Source of the DNA: Pollenia angustigena | Taxonomy: Eukaryota; Arthropoda; Insecta; Diptera; Polleniidae | NCBI GenBank assembly: GCA_930367215.1 | Contig: OV884056.1 | Location: 55,118,308-55,182,307 of the forward strand | Length of the DNA stretch: 64,000 bases | Direction of reading: 5' to 3' | Shown here: piece by piece, positions 11,861 through 23,815 of the stretch | Numbering within the stretch: position 1 is the stretch's first letter | How the letters are laid out: every line of letters begins with the position of its first letter | Notes under the pieces: generated by a model | The model's input: the letters and a program-made list of their open reading frames with translations, nothing else | What the model was told of the DNA's origin: nothing | Database searches by the model: none | Position numbers and translations under genes: made by a program

Positions 11861-13077
11861 CTGAAATTCTGTAACTTTTAAACGACAAAAAATTGTCGTT
11901 AAGTAGTCAAAATTCGTTAGCTAACGAAAGTTGTCGTTAAGAGCTATTCTGTAATGAAATTTTAACAATTTTTATCGACAAAAAATGTCGGTAGCTAACG
12001 ACACAATAAAAGTTCTTGTTAAATAATAACGACAATAAAAGTACTGTTAACAGATTAAAAATATAGAGAAAGTAGCCAATTTTTAATACAAAAAAAGTAA
12101 GAAAGTATAGTCGATCAAGTCCGACTCTACATTGCAGTATTTGGGCGATCATGTTTCCGCCAAAAAGAGTATGTTGTGAGGTTAATATTCACATAAGACA
12201 TTTTTGTGCCAAATATTATCTAAGTATCTACTACCATTATTAGTGTATTTGTATGGGAGCTGTGGTCAAATATGGACCGATTCTAAAAAAATTTGTTCTG
12301 GTGATTTATGTAGGTTGCGACAAAATATTTTTGGATCTTATTCAACTCAAATGTATATAAAAAAAGATGGCTATCAATAGGCACAAAACCCTATTTCGGA
12401 AAGAAGTTTTCACGTGGGCTATAAAATTAAATAAATGCTTCTCACCATTATAAAAAGGCTTCGGACCTTGTGACAAAAAAACGCATATGTGCCAAATTCT
12501 ATAAAATTATTTTTAAAATTGCGACCTGTAATTTTCGCAAAAGATTATCTTGTACAGACAACCAGCCATCCTGATAGAAGGATGGGCTTCGTTAAATGGA
12601 TTCTGACATTGATTCTGAGTTAATCGGTATACTAAAAGGCAGGCCCAGAACCTTTATTTAAATGTGTTACACACATTCGTACAAACACATAATATCATCT
12701 TCACATACAGTAGTGTAGGTATAAAAAGAAAGAGCAGAATGTTGTGCTAGAGTGGCTCAGTCACCTGGAAATTTTTCCCTATGTATAAAAAGATTTAACA
12801 CCAACATATTTGTTTAGAAAGATAATCAATATTTACACGTTTTCATTAATGTTTTGTTAAAATAAATGCAATAAAGCAAATTTATTTTGTATTTTTTATT
12901 AATTTTAAAAAATTTTTACTTTGACGTTCTTATATTTTTTCCGATATTTGTCGTCAATATTTCTAAACAAAAATATTTGTTTATTTAAAATACAGAATAA
13001 CAAATTCGTTAAAATAACCCAGATTTCTCGTTAATTAACGATATCGGTAGTTAAATTCAAAAAGTTACAGAATTGAG
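11861..13077. mobile_element. Inner TIR element (CTGAAATTCTGTAACTTTT)
   Basis: CTGAAATTCTGTAACTTTT at 11861-11879 is inverted at about 13060-13077 (AAAAGTTACAGAATTGAG). Sub-terminal motifs of the CGACAAAAATTGTCG type (GTTAGCTAACGA) follow. It lies inside the 11712-13819 element. Confidence 0.65.
12095..12725 (-). mobile_element. Fly dispersed repeat, copy 2
   Basis: It begins AAGTAAGAAAGTATAGTCG at 12095, the complement of the end of copy 1. It closes with the complement of TATACCTACACTACTG near 12725. The GTAACAC and GACTCAGAATC blocks of copy 1 are present in inverted form. It is nested in the 11861-13077 element. Confidence 0.75.
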
Positions 13078-13819
13078 GTACATATCAGCCAAAACTCAAT
13101 TGCGACAATAATCGGTACAATGCGGTCACACTATCGTGTTATTTGGGCCAATTTAATCATATGTTTTGGTTTATTTGTTTGTTGGCGACATAATTTTACT
13201 TTAAAAATTCGCAAAATTGTCCGTCTGAATATTCCATTATTAGTTTCCTAGCAATTTTAAATTATATATTAATATAAAATTAAAAATGTATTCAATTTTA
13301 TTCAAACTTACTGCACTTTTTTTTTGTAATTGTTGTTCTGTAAACAGATGTTTACAAAGCAGGGATGGCAACATTGATACAACTGCAATGTTTTCGTAAA
13401 AGCAAATTGTTTTCTTTCATTTTACAGTACAAATGTACTATTTAACTTTTTAATACATAAATAATAAATAAAACAAATGTAATTTTGGTAAAATTAAGCT
13501 CAAAAAAGTAAAATTTTAGTAGCCAGTTGGTGCACTTTAAAAATTTCGTTTTGCCATCCCTTGTATCGGCGCTGATTGGCGACTGTGATCGGCACACAAG
13601 TGGCCGATAAAAATCGGTACATATTAAACAATTTGATTGCTCCACATTGTGCAAAGGAGTGTTCACATTTTCGGCGCATCAAGGTTAATTTTGATTGTCC
13701 ACAGTCAGCACAATTTCGGCACAGATTGGCGCAAATTAAAAAATATTGACCGTTCACACTATCGGCACATGAAATAAGACAAAAATTGGTACATTGCGCC
13801 GATAGTGGGATCTTAGCTT

Positions 13820-16440
13820 AAGCCTCCTATAATTTAACGTTTAACTATTTTTCTTAAGATAAATATGGGGCTAATTCTGGCAGTCGTGATCGAATACTTT
13901 TTCGATTCGAAAAAAATTTTATTTCTAATTTTCTCAGTGTTGTTAAGCATTTATTTGAGTGTTCACAACATTGAAAAAATTATTTCGATTCGTTCAGTAT
14001 CGACTGAAAAAATAAGAAAATTGCTTTCAAATCGAAAAAGTATTCGATCATGACAGATAAATCATGACCACTAAACAGATCTTCAAATCCAACAGATGTT
14101 TAATAAAAATATTGATTTAGTGTGACCATGTCTTTTAAAGTACCAAATTATTCGGCCTTGTTGTGTAAGCTGTTGTCGTTAACACAGCTTGTGTGTTACT
14201 TTAATCTATTACAAAAAAAGCGACTCAACGCCTTCAACAATAAGGCCGATTATGTTTTGTGTTTGGTACTCGTTAAGCACTTATTTCCATAAAAATCGCC
14301 AAGCTGGCAACAATGTTTACTACTTTAGTACATCATAGTTGCCAGATAAAATTGGTTGAAAATCGTAAAATTTTGAGAAAATAAACTTACATAAATCGTA
14401 ACAAAAATAGTCAATGTGAAATAACTCTAATAACACAGGTCTGCGGTGAAAAAGTATTTTACATACTTTCATAAAAAAAACATGTAGATGTTGGTCTATA
14501 TGTTGCAAGTGCAGTACAATTGTGTTTTTCAATGTATATATACTTCTCTTTCATCCGCCATTCAGAGTCAAAGGATGTTTCTTTTGTTTGATAAGCTAAA
14601 ACTATAAAAATTTTAACGTTTTTCAAACCAACCTTTTACTCTGGATGACACTTTAAAGAGAAGTAAACATCGGAAAACACAATTGTACTGTTATCTGGAA
14701 ATGTCATGTGCCATGAATCATATTAATATCGTTTCCCGTTGTTTTTACGACAAAAAGAACAAATAATAATAGTTTGCGAAAAAACTTGCAAAGAGAATCA
14801 TTTCGCAGATCTGTGTATTTTTGAAAATTTATTTTTATTTTCAATTTCCGTTTCCCGCACTTTTTGCATTCCAAAGAAGCGGGGGAAAAATCATATTCCC
14901 GGGATCACCGCCCAAAATGTTTTATTTATTTATTTACTTAATTCTCCATTAAAAAAAAAACTAATACTGGCAAAAATGCTAAAAATAATTAAATCTTTTA
15001 TATAACAAAAACGACAAAATTTCAGATGAATAGTTTTTTAAGACACTTAGGAGGTTATTTTTGATGCCAATAGGATCACACATTGTTAAAATCAGATCGT
15101 ATTCTGCGGATAGGACCAAAATTTGTATAATTTAGGGAAGGGCGAATAGGAACTGAAACCTCAAGATTACGAAGTAGGAATTCTGAAACAATTTCACCGT
15201 TTAACAAATTCAGCATTAACGAAAAATTCAATTTACCGTATTGATTAACATATTTTTTTTTAAATTTAATACCCTTTATAAAGGGTGCTGATATATCAGC
15301 AGTGGTGTCTGTTTTTAGAATTTAAGCGAGTCACTTTTGCGTTCGCGTTTTAAAAACAGGCAGTAAGTTTGTCATTCCATGTGAATCTTTTTTAATATTA
15401 CATATATTTTGGGTTCATCAATAATTCCAAGCCGATTTAGCCATTTGGGTTTCAAATTGTTTAAGGTCTCCTTGGTGGTTTGGGATTTAATTCCAGCAGA
15501 ACCAGAAAAGAGCTATGCACGCAAATTGGAACAACCTGATTGTGATTAAATTTCAACAAATATTGTTGTTATATATACAGGCCTGTTCTAAAAATCACAT
15601 TTTATCAAAGTAATTTTAAATCAAAAATAATGTGTTCTGGGCATATTATTTTGCGATTTCAAAATGTTCAGACGTAAACAACTTTTTAAAATAACTCTGT
15701 TATTTTTGACTATTGTAATAACAAATATGCACTTAAATAAAATATTCAATGTGTTGTTAATTTTTTATGCATTAAGCTGTTATTAACAACAAATCATTTA
15801 AAATTTAAAAAATTTGAAGACACTACAAAAATGATATTTGCTTTTGTGACTTCTTGTTTTTTAGTTGAATTAAAGATTGCTAATTTGCGTACAGCGGCAT
15901 GATAGCAAAGTCTTTTCATTAAAAATTGTAAAAGCTGTAAAGAATCACAGGAACAAATCGTTTAAATCACGAACATGGCTAAAATTCGCGAAAAATTGCA
16001 AACTTGTACAAAAACCCTAAAATTTATTTGAAATAACAAAATGGGTTAAAAAACAATATGTCGGAAAATAACAAAAAAAAATTTTTTTTTGCAAATACAT
16101 ATAGCGAAAATTCTTGAAAATTTTTAATATTTCAAACAAGCCATAAAATTAAGTCGGAAATCGGATTAAGAGAACGGAAATTTGCTAACAGCGGCATGAT
16201 AACAGAGTCTATTATTTATTACACTGCGGAACAGTCATTTTGCTGCCTGAAACTTTAATGGAAATTTTTACTAATTTGAGGTCGCTGATTTCAAATCAAA
16301 TCTCCATTTTTCTCTATCGACTTTTCGAAATACACCGTTATGTCCAAAATTAAGGCACTTTCACTTCATATATTGGAATAACTTGAAAACGGTTTACCAT
16401 ATTAAGTTAAAAAAAAAAATTAAAACTTCGGTACTAATAT
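13820..16440. other. Intron, no gene seen; small palindrome at 14149-14252
   Basis: A short palindromic repeat has ends ATTCGGCCTTGTTGT and, inverted, ACAATAAGGCCGAT. A direct repeat of ACAGCGGCATGATA (15890 and 16188) is also present. No exon or protein match was seen. Confidence 0.5.
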
Positions 16441-16599
16441 CTATACCGCGTTCTTACATTGGTTTTTAATTTGCCCAGTAGTTTCAGAGATTTCGTTAAA
16501 GTTTTGAAAAAACCATTTCTTTACAAAAACTTTTTTTGTTCTTTAAAAATAATTAAAAATAATAGGCGTTCTAAATTGTTTTTCGAGAGTGGGCTAATG

Positions 16600-16900
16600 T
16601 TAATGGGGCATATGGTTAATTATGGACCGATCTTCACAAAATTTGCAGTGTGATTTTTAGTCATATGAAACAATGACGCACATAATTTAGAATAGCGTTA
16701 GACATTATGTTTTTACACGTACTAAAGTGTTTTCCGAGTGTTGGCTTTATATGGTCAATTATAGACCGATCTTCACGAAATTTTGTGGAATGATTTCTAG
16801 TCATATTAAACGAATTTCGGCATAATCTTATATAAAGCCTCCATTTATATTACTTTTTGTTAATAAATTATAAATTTTTTACGGTGGTTATTCCATACTT
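16600..16900. repeat. Fragment of fly dispersed repeat with two ~140-bp spaced units
   Basis: ATGGACCGATCTTCACAAAA near 16622 recurs as ATAGACCGATCTTCACGAAA near 16762. Copies 2 and 3 of the fly repeat carry similar GGACCGATTCT and GAACCGATTCTCAC motifs. The fragment has no clear ends. Confidence 0.5.
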
Positions 16901-17066
16901 AGCCGATATTGCTAGATTTCAATCCCAAGCTGCTTATGGATAACTAGAAGCAATTTGGCACAAATATTGCTCTTCTTTTAAATTGTTCGAAAGTGAGCGT
17001 ATTGTCAACAGACGAACAGACAGACTGACATGGCTAAATCGAAAATTACTCAAGAAACCAGAAAAT

Positions 17067-17626
17067 ATACGCCCATGTTCTGAAAACCGCAAAACGCTTA
17101 AAATTTCCGTTTTCAATTTGAAAACGCCAAACAGGTGTTCTGAAAAACGAAAACGCTAGAAATTTGGCGTTTTCAAACCGCTAGTGTATACTTAAGCGAT
17201 CTGGTCTATTTTATTAAAACTGCACTTTAAAGAGAAAAGGAAATGGCCCACAAATTCAATTTAATATGTTTTCTATTTATTAAAGGAAAAACTTGTAACA
17301 TTTTTTTTACGATTTTAATTAATAAAAGCAATTTAAAAACTTGCTTTGAGTTTGTCAATTGTTTGTCGCGGTAGTTTACTTATGAACATGTAAGAACGCT
17401 GTAGGCATTTTAGTTTAAAATTTATTTCACAGAACTAATTTGTAAATTATTTGTTTGTTTACGTTTTGTTATGATAAAACATATGTTTTCTTTGCTCCAA
17501 CACAACTTCGAAAAAAAGCAAAACGCTAGCAAATCGCCTGGCTTTCATAACATGCTGAAATGCGTTTTGCGTTTTTCAAATCGCTTACGATTTGAAAACG
17601 CTGCGTTTTCCAGAACATGGACGATA
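17067..17626. mobile_element. MITE with ATACGCCCATGTTCTG ends
   Basis: The left end ATACGCCCATGTTCTG is matched in inverted form at the right end with one or two changes (CAGAACATGGACGATAT). Sub-terminal repeats of AAAACGC face each other in both halves. Confidence 0.6.
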
Positions 17627-17656
17627 TACATACACTTATGGTCTTATTTATAAAAT

Positions 17657-18962
17657 AACTAGCTTAACCCGTGCGCTTCGCTACACTGCTTTAACCACTT
17701 CTTCAGTTGAGAGATACTTAATATATGCATCCTATGGGAGGTATTTCCCCCTGTGCCTACCGGCTTTATTTTTATTTTCAAAAGTGTAGCATACCATAAG
17801 AGTGACTTTTAAAAAGTTTGAACATTCTCACTTAACAGTTCTTAAGATATGCGATATTAAACATTGGTGTCCCATGGGGGGTAACACTTCCCCCGCTGCT
17901 ATTTTATTTCAGTTTTGGGGCTCTGAAGATCCTACTATCAAAAGTTCAACAAAATCCGTGCAGTGGCTCTTAATTATATTTCTATCTATGAGGGGTACTG
18001 CTCCTTCTCTGTCAACCCCGCCCATTTTTATATTGAAATTTAAAGTTAACCATAATAGTAGCTTTAACCACGTTTGAAGACTCTCCCTTTAATAGTTCTT
18101 CAGTTGAGTGATATTTAATATATGCATCCTATGGGAGGTATTTCCCCCCCTGCGCCTACCCGCTTTATTTTTATTTTCAATAGTGTAGTATACCATAAGA
18201 GTGACTTCTACAACGTTTGAACATTCTCACTATAACAGTTCTTAAGACATGCGATATTAAACTTTGGTGTCCTTTTGGGGGTAACACTTCCCCCGCTACT
18301 ATTTTATTTCAGTTTTGGGGCTCTGAAGATCCTACTATCAAAAGTTCAACAAAATGCATGCAGCGGCTCTTAATTATATTTCTATCTATGAGGGGTACTG
18401 CTCCTCCCCTGTCAACCCCGCCCATTTTTATATTGAAATTTTCATTTTACCATAATAGTAGCTTTAACCACGTTTGAAGGCTGTCCCTTAAATAGTTCTT
18501 CAGTTGAGCTATATTTAATATATGCATCCTATGGGAGGTATTTCCCCCCTGCGCCTACCGCTTTATTTTTATTCTCAATAGAGTAGTATACCATAAGAGT
18601 GACTTCTACAAAGTTTGAACATTCTCACTGTAACAGTTCTTAAGATATGCTATATTAAACATTGGCGTCCTATGGGGGGAACCACTTCCCCCGCTACTGT
18701 TTTATTTAAATTTTGGGGCTTAGAAGATCCTACTACCAAAAGTTCAACAAAATGCGTGCAGCGGGTCTTAAGATATGCGATATTAAATATTGGCATCCTA
18801 TGGGGGGTACCAATTCCCCTGCCCCGATTTTGGATTTCAAAATCAACTAACCATCATCACTCCTCCCTGTACCTTCCCTAAAAATTTTATGGCAATCGGT
18901 CGAGCCGTTCTCGAGTTATGGAGTGACAATCAAAATGTACACTTCTTTTTATATATATAGAT
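17657..18962 (+). mobile_element. Dispersed element with internally triplicated ~400-bp unit
   Basis: The start is AACTAGCTTAACCCG. The 3' end is GGTCGAGCCGTTCTCGAG followed by an (AT)n-AGAT tail. Both match the element at 56543-56840 (AACTAGCTGACCCG and GGTCCAGCCGTTCTC), so these are family termini. Inside, a unit marked by CTTCAGTTGAG, GCATCCTATGGGAGGTATTT and GGGGCTCTGAAGATCCTACT starts at 17701, 18098 and 18498. The terminal motifs are common in insect genomes; class (RTE-like LINE tail or other) is uncertain. Confidence 0.65.
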
Positions 18963-19044
18963 AAAATAAAACAGGTTTATAAAAACTTTATGAAACGGAT
19001 TTTCCATGAAAATTTTACCCTTTTATAAACCTATTTTATTTTAT
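18961..19044. repeat. Short palindrome (ATAAAATAAAACAGGTTTAT)
   Basis: The left arm 18961-18984 and right arm 19021-19044 are reverse complements with at most one or two changes. It directly abuts the tail of the previous element. Confidence 0.7.
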
Positions 19045-19164
19045 ATTAATAAGGGGTTATAATTTATGTGGGCTTCGATAATTATTAAAAAAATTTCACA
19101 CGTTACGACAACCTTAGCATTACCTAAAAAAACAATAAAAATTTTTATATTCCCTTTAGCAAAT

Positions 19165-19658
19165 TACCCAGCGGCGAACTTTGCATACCACATCACATCT
19201 CTTCAATGAAGTGTGTATCACTTCGTGTTCAATGATTTCTAGCTTACAAAGTGTATGACGGAAGTGTATGGAATTTACAAAAATGAATTTCGTTCATTTT
19301 TTACTTCTACTTGCCCACGAAGTAATCGAAATTGTGTATAGACCGTCTACTGCCTGCTTACAATGTGTGCGAAGTTGTGTGCAAGACGCCTACCACTTGC
19401 CCACGAAGTAAGCGAGATTGTGTATAAAATGTCTACTGCCTGCTTACAATGTGTGCAAAGCAGTACTGAGTTTATATTTATTGAATGAACACTTCACTAT
19501 CCCGCTTACTTTGTGTGCAAGTGGTAGGCGTTCACTCCACAAACGCGGCAATGCATTCGAAAAAGTGTACTAGGTTGTAATTCAGATGGTGTGCATTACT
19601 GTCTTACTCGTGTCTATCACATCATCGTTTCTGTAATCGACAAATTCGCCCCTGGGTA
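19165..19658. mobile_element. MITE with TACCCAGCGGCGAA ends
   Basis: The left end TACCCAGCGGCGAA pairs with the inverted right end TACCCAGGGGCGAA. Inside is a direct duplication of about 86 bp (copies starting near 19310 and 19396, both with TTGCCCACGAAGTAA and CTGCTTACAATGTGTGC). Confidence 0.75.
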
Positions 19659-19678
19659 GATGTATGTATTAGTTACAT

Positions 19679-20026
19679 TAGCGGAGGTATGTTTGGTGCA
19701 AATGTTCTCGCAAAAGAGCAAAATGTATTAACAAAGTGACCTCAGTACTAAAACAATGAAACAATAAAAAAAAAAAAACAACAGGCATTTTGTTGATAGA
19801 ATTGAGACGGTAAATGTCAAACTGCCTTATTAAAAAAAGTAAATAAACAAAAAAAATTACACCAAACGTCATACACGAAGAAAATCACTGCAAACAGCTG
19901 CGCTTGTGAGGTCACTTTATTAGTACATTCTGGTTTATATTTTGTTATTCGATTTAACAAAAGAGCTACGATATTTTGCATTTGCTCTTTCGCAAGACGA
20001 TTTGTACCAAGCACTTAACTCCGCTA
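19679..20026. mobile_element. MITE family TAGCGGAG, copy 1
   Basis: The ends are TAGCGGAG and AACTCCGCTA. Near the right end is TTGCTCTTTCGCAAGA; the second copy (42531-42934) has TTGCTCTTTTGCAAG in the same place. The two copies differ greatly in the centre. Confidence 0.7.
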
Positions 20027-20224
20027 TTTTTGTTAAATTAAATTGTTTAAAACACAATATTATTTCTATAGTTCAAATATACATACATATATTATAAGAA
20101 AACAAAAACTTAAAATATGAATAATAATTTTTTCAGATTTTTTTTTTTTTTGTACACACATTTAGGTAAAACAACCACACATTAATGTTAGTTTTATTTT
20201 TTTCAATTTCACTCATGAACTTAC

Positions 20225-20323
20225 CTGTACAGAACCATGCCTATCGGCTGGCGTTAGATTGCCCAGTGTAGCACCAGGTTTGGGTACATCTGGCCACGCA
20301 GCAACACCTCCTTTGGCATTTGT
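20225..20323 (-). CDS. gish: gish tail exon (TNAKGGVAAWPDVPKPG...)
   Basis: The acceptor ACATTAG lies before 20323 and the donor CAG|GTAAG after 20225. The 33 codons read TNAKGGVAAWPDVPKPGATL and then GNLTPADRHGSVQ, phase 0 at both ends. This is the insect gish linker between the HNVT(G/A)K exon and the STNGELN exon. No catalytic function; it is part of the long C-terminal tail. The upstream exon is either 26922 or the candidate 54-nt cassette at 24899-24846; downstream is the exon at 2281 or the alternative end at 3156. Confidence 0.95.
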
Positions 20324-20399
20324 CTAATGTTGCCACCCCGTCAAACCAACACACACATACACATACAATAACGTATCATTTTAAGAGGGCGCATTGTTT

Positions 20400-21479
20400 G
20401 TTTTATTTTATTTTTTTTATAAAAAATTAAAATAACGGTATTTATGGATGGTTTTTTTTCGTTTTCAATTAATTTATCAATCGATGAGGAGAGAGAAGGC
20501 ATTCAATCATTCATTCGTTTTGAGGTGGGTAGTAGAGAGTTAAAGGTTTTTTTTTGTTATTTAGGAATGGTGTTTTTTTATGGATGGTAAAGAGCCGATG
20601 ATAGTGGTTTTATGTCATACATCGTTTTTAACGTTGTTTTTTTTATTATGTTTGATGTTTTTTTACAATTCAATTTGTTTCGTTCAAGTTGTTTTTGGTT
20701 TTAAGTTAATGTCGATTATTATGAAAAAAATAAATAAATAAAATATTTTTATAAGTTTTGTTTGGTTTTTTTTTTTAAAAATTTTTATTTGTTTATAATT
20801 ATATAAAATTTTGTTATAATAAATAAGAAAACCTTTAGCCATAAAAAAGTTTTACCAAAATAAAAAAAATGTACAAGGAATAAATTTAAAAATTATACGA
20901 AACAAACTAATGGCAAAACAACAAAAAAGCACAATTACTAAGTTTTGTTTATAACTAAAAAAATGTCTAGGTACATCTTAAATTAAAAGTTTTTATTTTT
21001 AATTAAGATATTTTACAATTGTTTCAATAAAAAACTTCTAAGTATTAATTTATTTATATTCAGGGGATACCAAGTATTTCGAGTTGAAACATTTTAACTG
21101 TATATTACAAATGAGAAATTTGATTTTTTCAATAAAGTATAAAAAACGTTAATTTGAACCATTAAATCGTACTTCACAGGACAAATTGTTCGAACTCGTA
21201 AAATATTTCTTTCGAATAGAAAAACGCGGTAAGCCCCAGGAAAATACTGACTTTACAAAAAAATTGTTGGTCTCTTTCAGTTTGACAATAAAGGTTTGTG
21301 AGTTTTATAAAAAAAAGTTACCTCTACCAAGAATGATAGAAATAATGACTACGACATGTGCATGATTTCCCGTTAGATGACGAAGTCCGTGAAATTTATC
21401 AAAATGCACCATGAATTCCAATAGTATTTGCAGGGAAACCCAGGCGCTTCTAGAAACCGGTTCGTTTGAAGCGCTGATT
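20400..21479. other. Intron, no gene seen
   Basis: Homopolymer-rich AT intron. The right part (21420-21441, ATAGTATTTGCAGGG) looks like a detached right end of the CCCTGCAAATAATA family that follows. Confidence 0.5.
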
Positions 21480-21990
21480 CCCTGCAAATAATATTGGACT
21501 ACTTGATCCATTTTGATCAAATGGACTACTCCCTGGACTGGTTCAATGTAATACAAGCATAGGCCATGCCATTAAGGGTATTCACGTCACAAGTTGCAAA
21601 AAAGAAAAAGTGCAAAAACATAACAACAACCACAAAGACAATTATTTACGCACAACTAATTATCTGTGTGGTTGTTGTTATATTTTTGCACTTTTGCTTT
21701 TTTGTTAGAGTGCAACTTGTGACTTGAATACCCTTATTGTTTAAAAGAGTTTGTAGTGAAACGACATGTCTTCGTTTTTAACGACATGTTTTCGTTTTTA
21801 AACTATTTCAAAGCTAATCCTCCGGAGTATACCATGGGGTAGTTTTTCGACTACTACTTTGTAATGCCCTAGGACATCGTAATGTTAAATAGACCATGTT
21901 TTTCCATACATTGGGGTTACCTTTGGACTAGTCTTAGTCCCTTATGGGCTACACTTTACATGTGTGTATGGACTAGTCGCATTATTTGCA
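21480..21990. mobile_element. CCCTGCAAATAATATTGGAC element, copy 1, interrupted
   Basis: The ends are CCCTGCAAATAATATTGGAC and its inverse near 21970-21990 (TATTTGCAGG). It shares with copy 2 (53294-53657) the blocks ACGACATGTCTTCGTTTT, AGTATACCA and ACTAGTC. It is interrupted by the MITE at 21572-21735. Confidence 0.75.
21572..21735. mobile_element. 164-bp MITE (TAAGGGTATTCACGTCACAA)
   Basis: Long near-perfect inverted ends: the left TAAGGGTATTC and CAAGTTGCA blocks recur inverted on the right. Inner blocks TTGCACTTTT and GGTTGTTGTTAT also pair, so almost the whole element folds back. It is inserted in the 21480-21990 element. Copy 2 of that family (53.37 kb) lacks it. Confidence 0.85.
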
Positions 21991-22946
21991 GGATTTATGT
22001 TGGTCTGTAACTTGAAGTAATATTTTGCAAATCATTTACCATTGTTAATAATATTAAGTTAACAAAGAATTGTCTTTATCAGAGATTTAAACAATTTTAT
22101 TGTAAACACTAATAAAGCTGCTCAAACATTGGAAAATCAGTCAGTAATTTGTCTAACAAAAAACTTTCATCTTGAGGAGTTTTTCTTAATAAAGATATGT
22201 CACTACGCCGTTTTGTTTGTTTCAGTCTATACTTAAACTTATTTACCGTATAAGCCCTATTTCCGAGAAAATAGTTTTATTTAACTTAAAATGTATAATT
22301 AACTGTAATTAGTTTAAGTTCTTATTACTACAAATTTACAAACTACATACTGTTGTTATTAAATTAGTTAAAGACTGTTTACACTACAAGATAATACCTC
22401 GTCTTCACGAGCCATAAATTTTCTAACATTAGCACTAAAATCGTGTTAGTGTTAGGTGTAAACCACTGCCTGTGTAAGTGTTTTAACACAGTTGTATAAC
22501 ATCGGAATAAGAAGTAAACTAGCATTGTAGACCTAGCAGATATTGTGAATACATTACATATACCAGGGTTTACAAGACAACAAAAACAAAATGCATTAAA
22601 TTGTAACGTACCACATTGTTGTTAAAGAAGTATACCAAAAACAGTGGTAAATGTACATAGTCATTTATTTGCAAGCTTTTGGTTTTTCTCTCTAGTTGTC
22701 TGTTTTGTAAAAAAATTAATGTAAACATACAGCTTGCAAATACAAAACCAAAGCTATTTTAGGCATTTAAAAGCTGCAAACAAGTGTTATTTGCAAATTG
22801 GTGGAAAAAAATAAACATCACCATTTTCGATTTATTTACAATACCCACAAAAAAGACGCACCCCACTTTGTGATTTAAAATTCTAGTACATCCTAAAAGG
22901 GGTTTGTTTGAATATTCTTATTAGCAGTGTTCAAATAAAAACATTA

Positions 22947-23064
22947 ACTGCCGTATTCATAAAAAATAGAACAAGTTTGAAATGTCTTTTAAGGCTAAAT
23001 TTTCATACAAATTTTTCTTAAAATACATTTAAAATCTATTTTAATTTTTTATGAATACGGCAGT
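22947..23064. mobile_element. MITE family ACTGCCGTATTCATAAAAAA, copy 1
   Basis: The ends ACTGCCGTATTCATAAAAAA and TTTTTTATGAATACGGCAGT pair perfectly for 20 bp. TA flanks both sides, as in Tc1/mariner insertions. Copy 2 is at 34212-34329. Confidence 0.85.
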
Positions 23065-23579
23065 AAATATCGTTCTTTAATGTTCGGTTTGGTAGATTTG
23101 TGGAAAACACAAACGCTAATAGTGTTTGTGTAGTAAATCATTAAAAAAAAACGTTTATGTTTGTGATCTTCGAACACAAAAATAATACTGTACTTATCCA
23201 AATCAACAAAAATATGAGAACATTGTTGTGAAACATTTGTTGTGTTCGGTTCAGCACATTAATATTTGTGCGTTTCAGTTGTGCTACGCACCCTGGCTGG
23301 TAAAAAACAGAAATTTTTTACAAAATGCACAGTATACATACAAGCTTTATGTGCTGTGGTCGTTGCTAAAATTTTTGTTTGTTCATTTCTTTTTCAATGT
23401 AAAAAAGAAACACTATAGAATATTAAAATATAATGTATGTATACAGAACCACTACTATTGTTCTGTTTTATAACGAAGAACAGAACACTATATAATGTTC
23501 GTCACTTTCTTGAAAATAGTTACGAACGGTATTAAGTGTTGTGTTCGTCTACACAATCACTAAAAAAAAAATAGATATG

Positions 23580-23815
23580 GGCACTTCCACAGAAAAGCTC
23601 TCTTTTTGTCACGTCACCTAGCAATTATTCTTGTATTTTAGAACCACGTTGTTCAAATTTTTCCCCTCTTGCACTAAATGAAAACCTAGTTGCGCTCTAC
23701 ACCCAAATGCAAAAAAGTAAATAATATTTTCATTATTAATTAGTGTTGTAGTTATTTTTCATTATTCTCTGAGAAACAATTAAAAATGGTTTCTGTTTCT
23801 TTGGAAATACCAATA
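23580..23815. mobile_element. Dispersed ~235-bp repeat (GGCACTTCCACAGAAAAGC), copy 1
   Basis: From GGCACTTCCACAGAAAAGC to TTTGGAAATACC. The same sequence occurs at 39083-39320 with over 80 percent identity by eye. The host family copy at about 35.02 kb lacks it (AATAGATATCGTTC), and ATAT is found on both sides here. Confidence 0.75.

Larger units (their letters stand above)
11712..13819. mobile_element. TIR element (AAGCTAAGATCCCACTATCG), nested host
   Basis: The left terminus AAGCTAAGATCCCACTATCG at 11712 is matched inverted at 13800-13819. Inside the right end, sub-terminal copies of GATCGGCAC/TTGGCGCA-like motifs recur. The element hosts an inner inverted-repeat element at 11861-13077 and, within that, the fly repeat at 12095-12725. 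Confidence 0.8.

Noticed and set aside
13442..13757. Two overlapping minus frames with Cys residues
   Set aside because: They come from repeated sub-terminal motifs of the 11712-13819 element in two frames; not a zinc-finger pattern.
17802..18881. Three similar open frames that look like a repeat protein
   Set aside because: They are translations of the ~400-bp tandem unit, with stops between the units and no splice signals.
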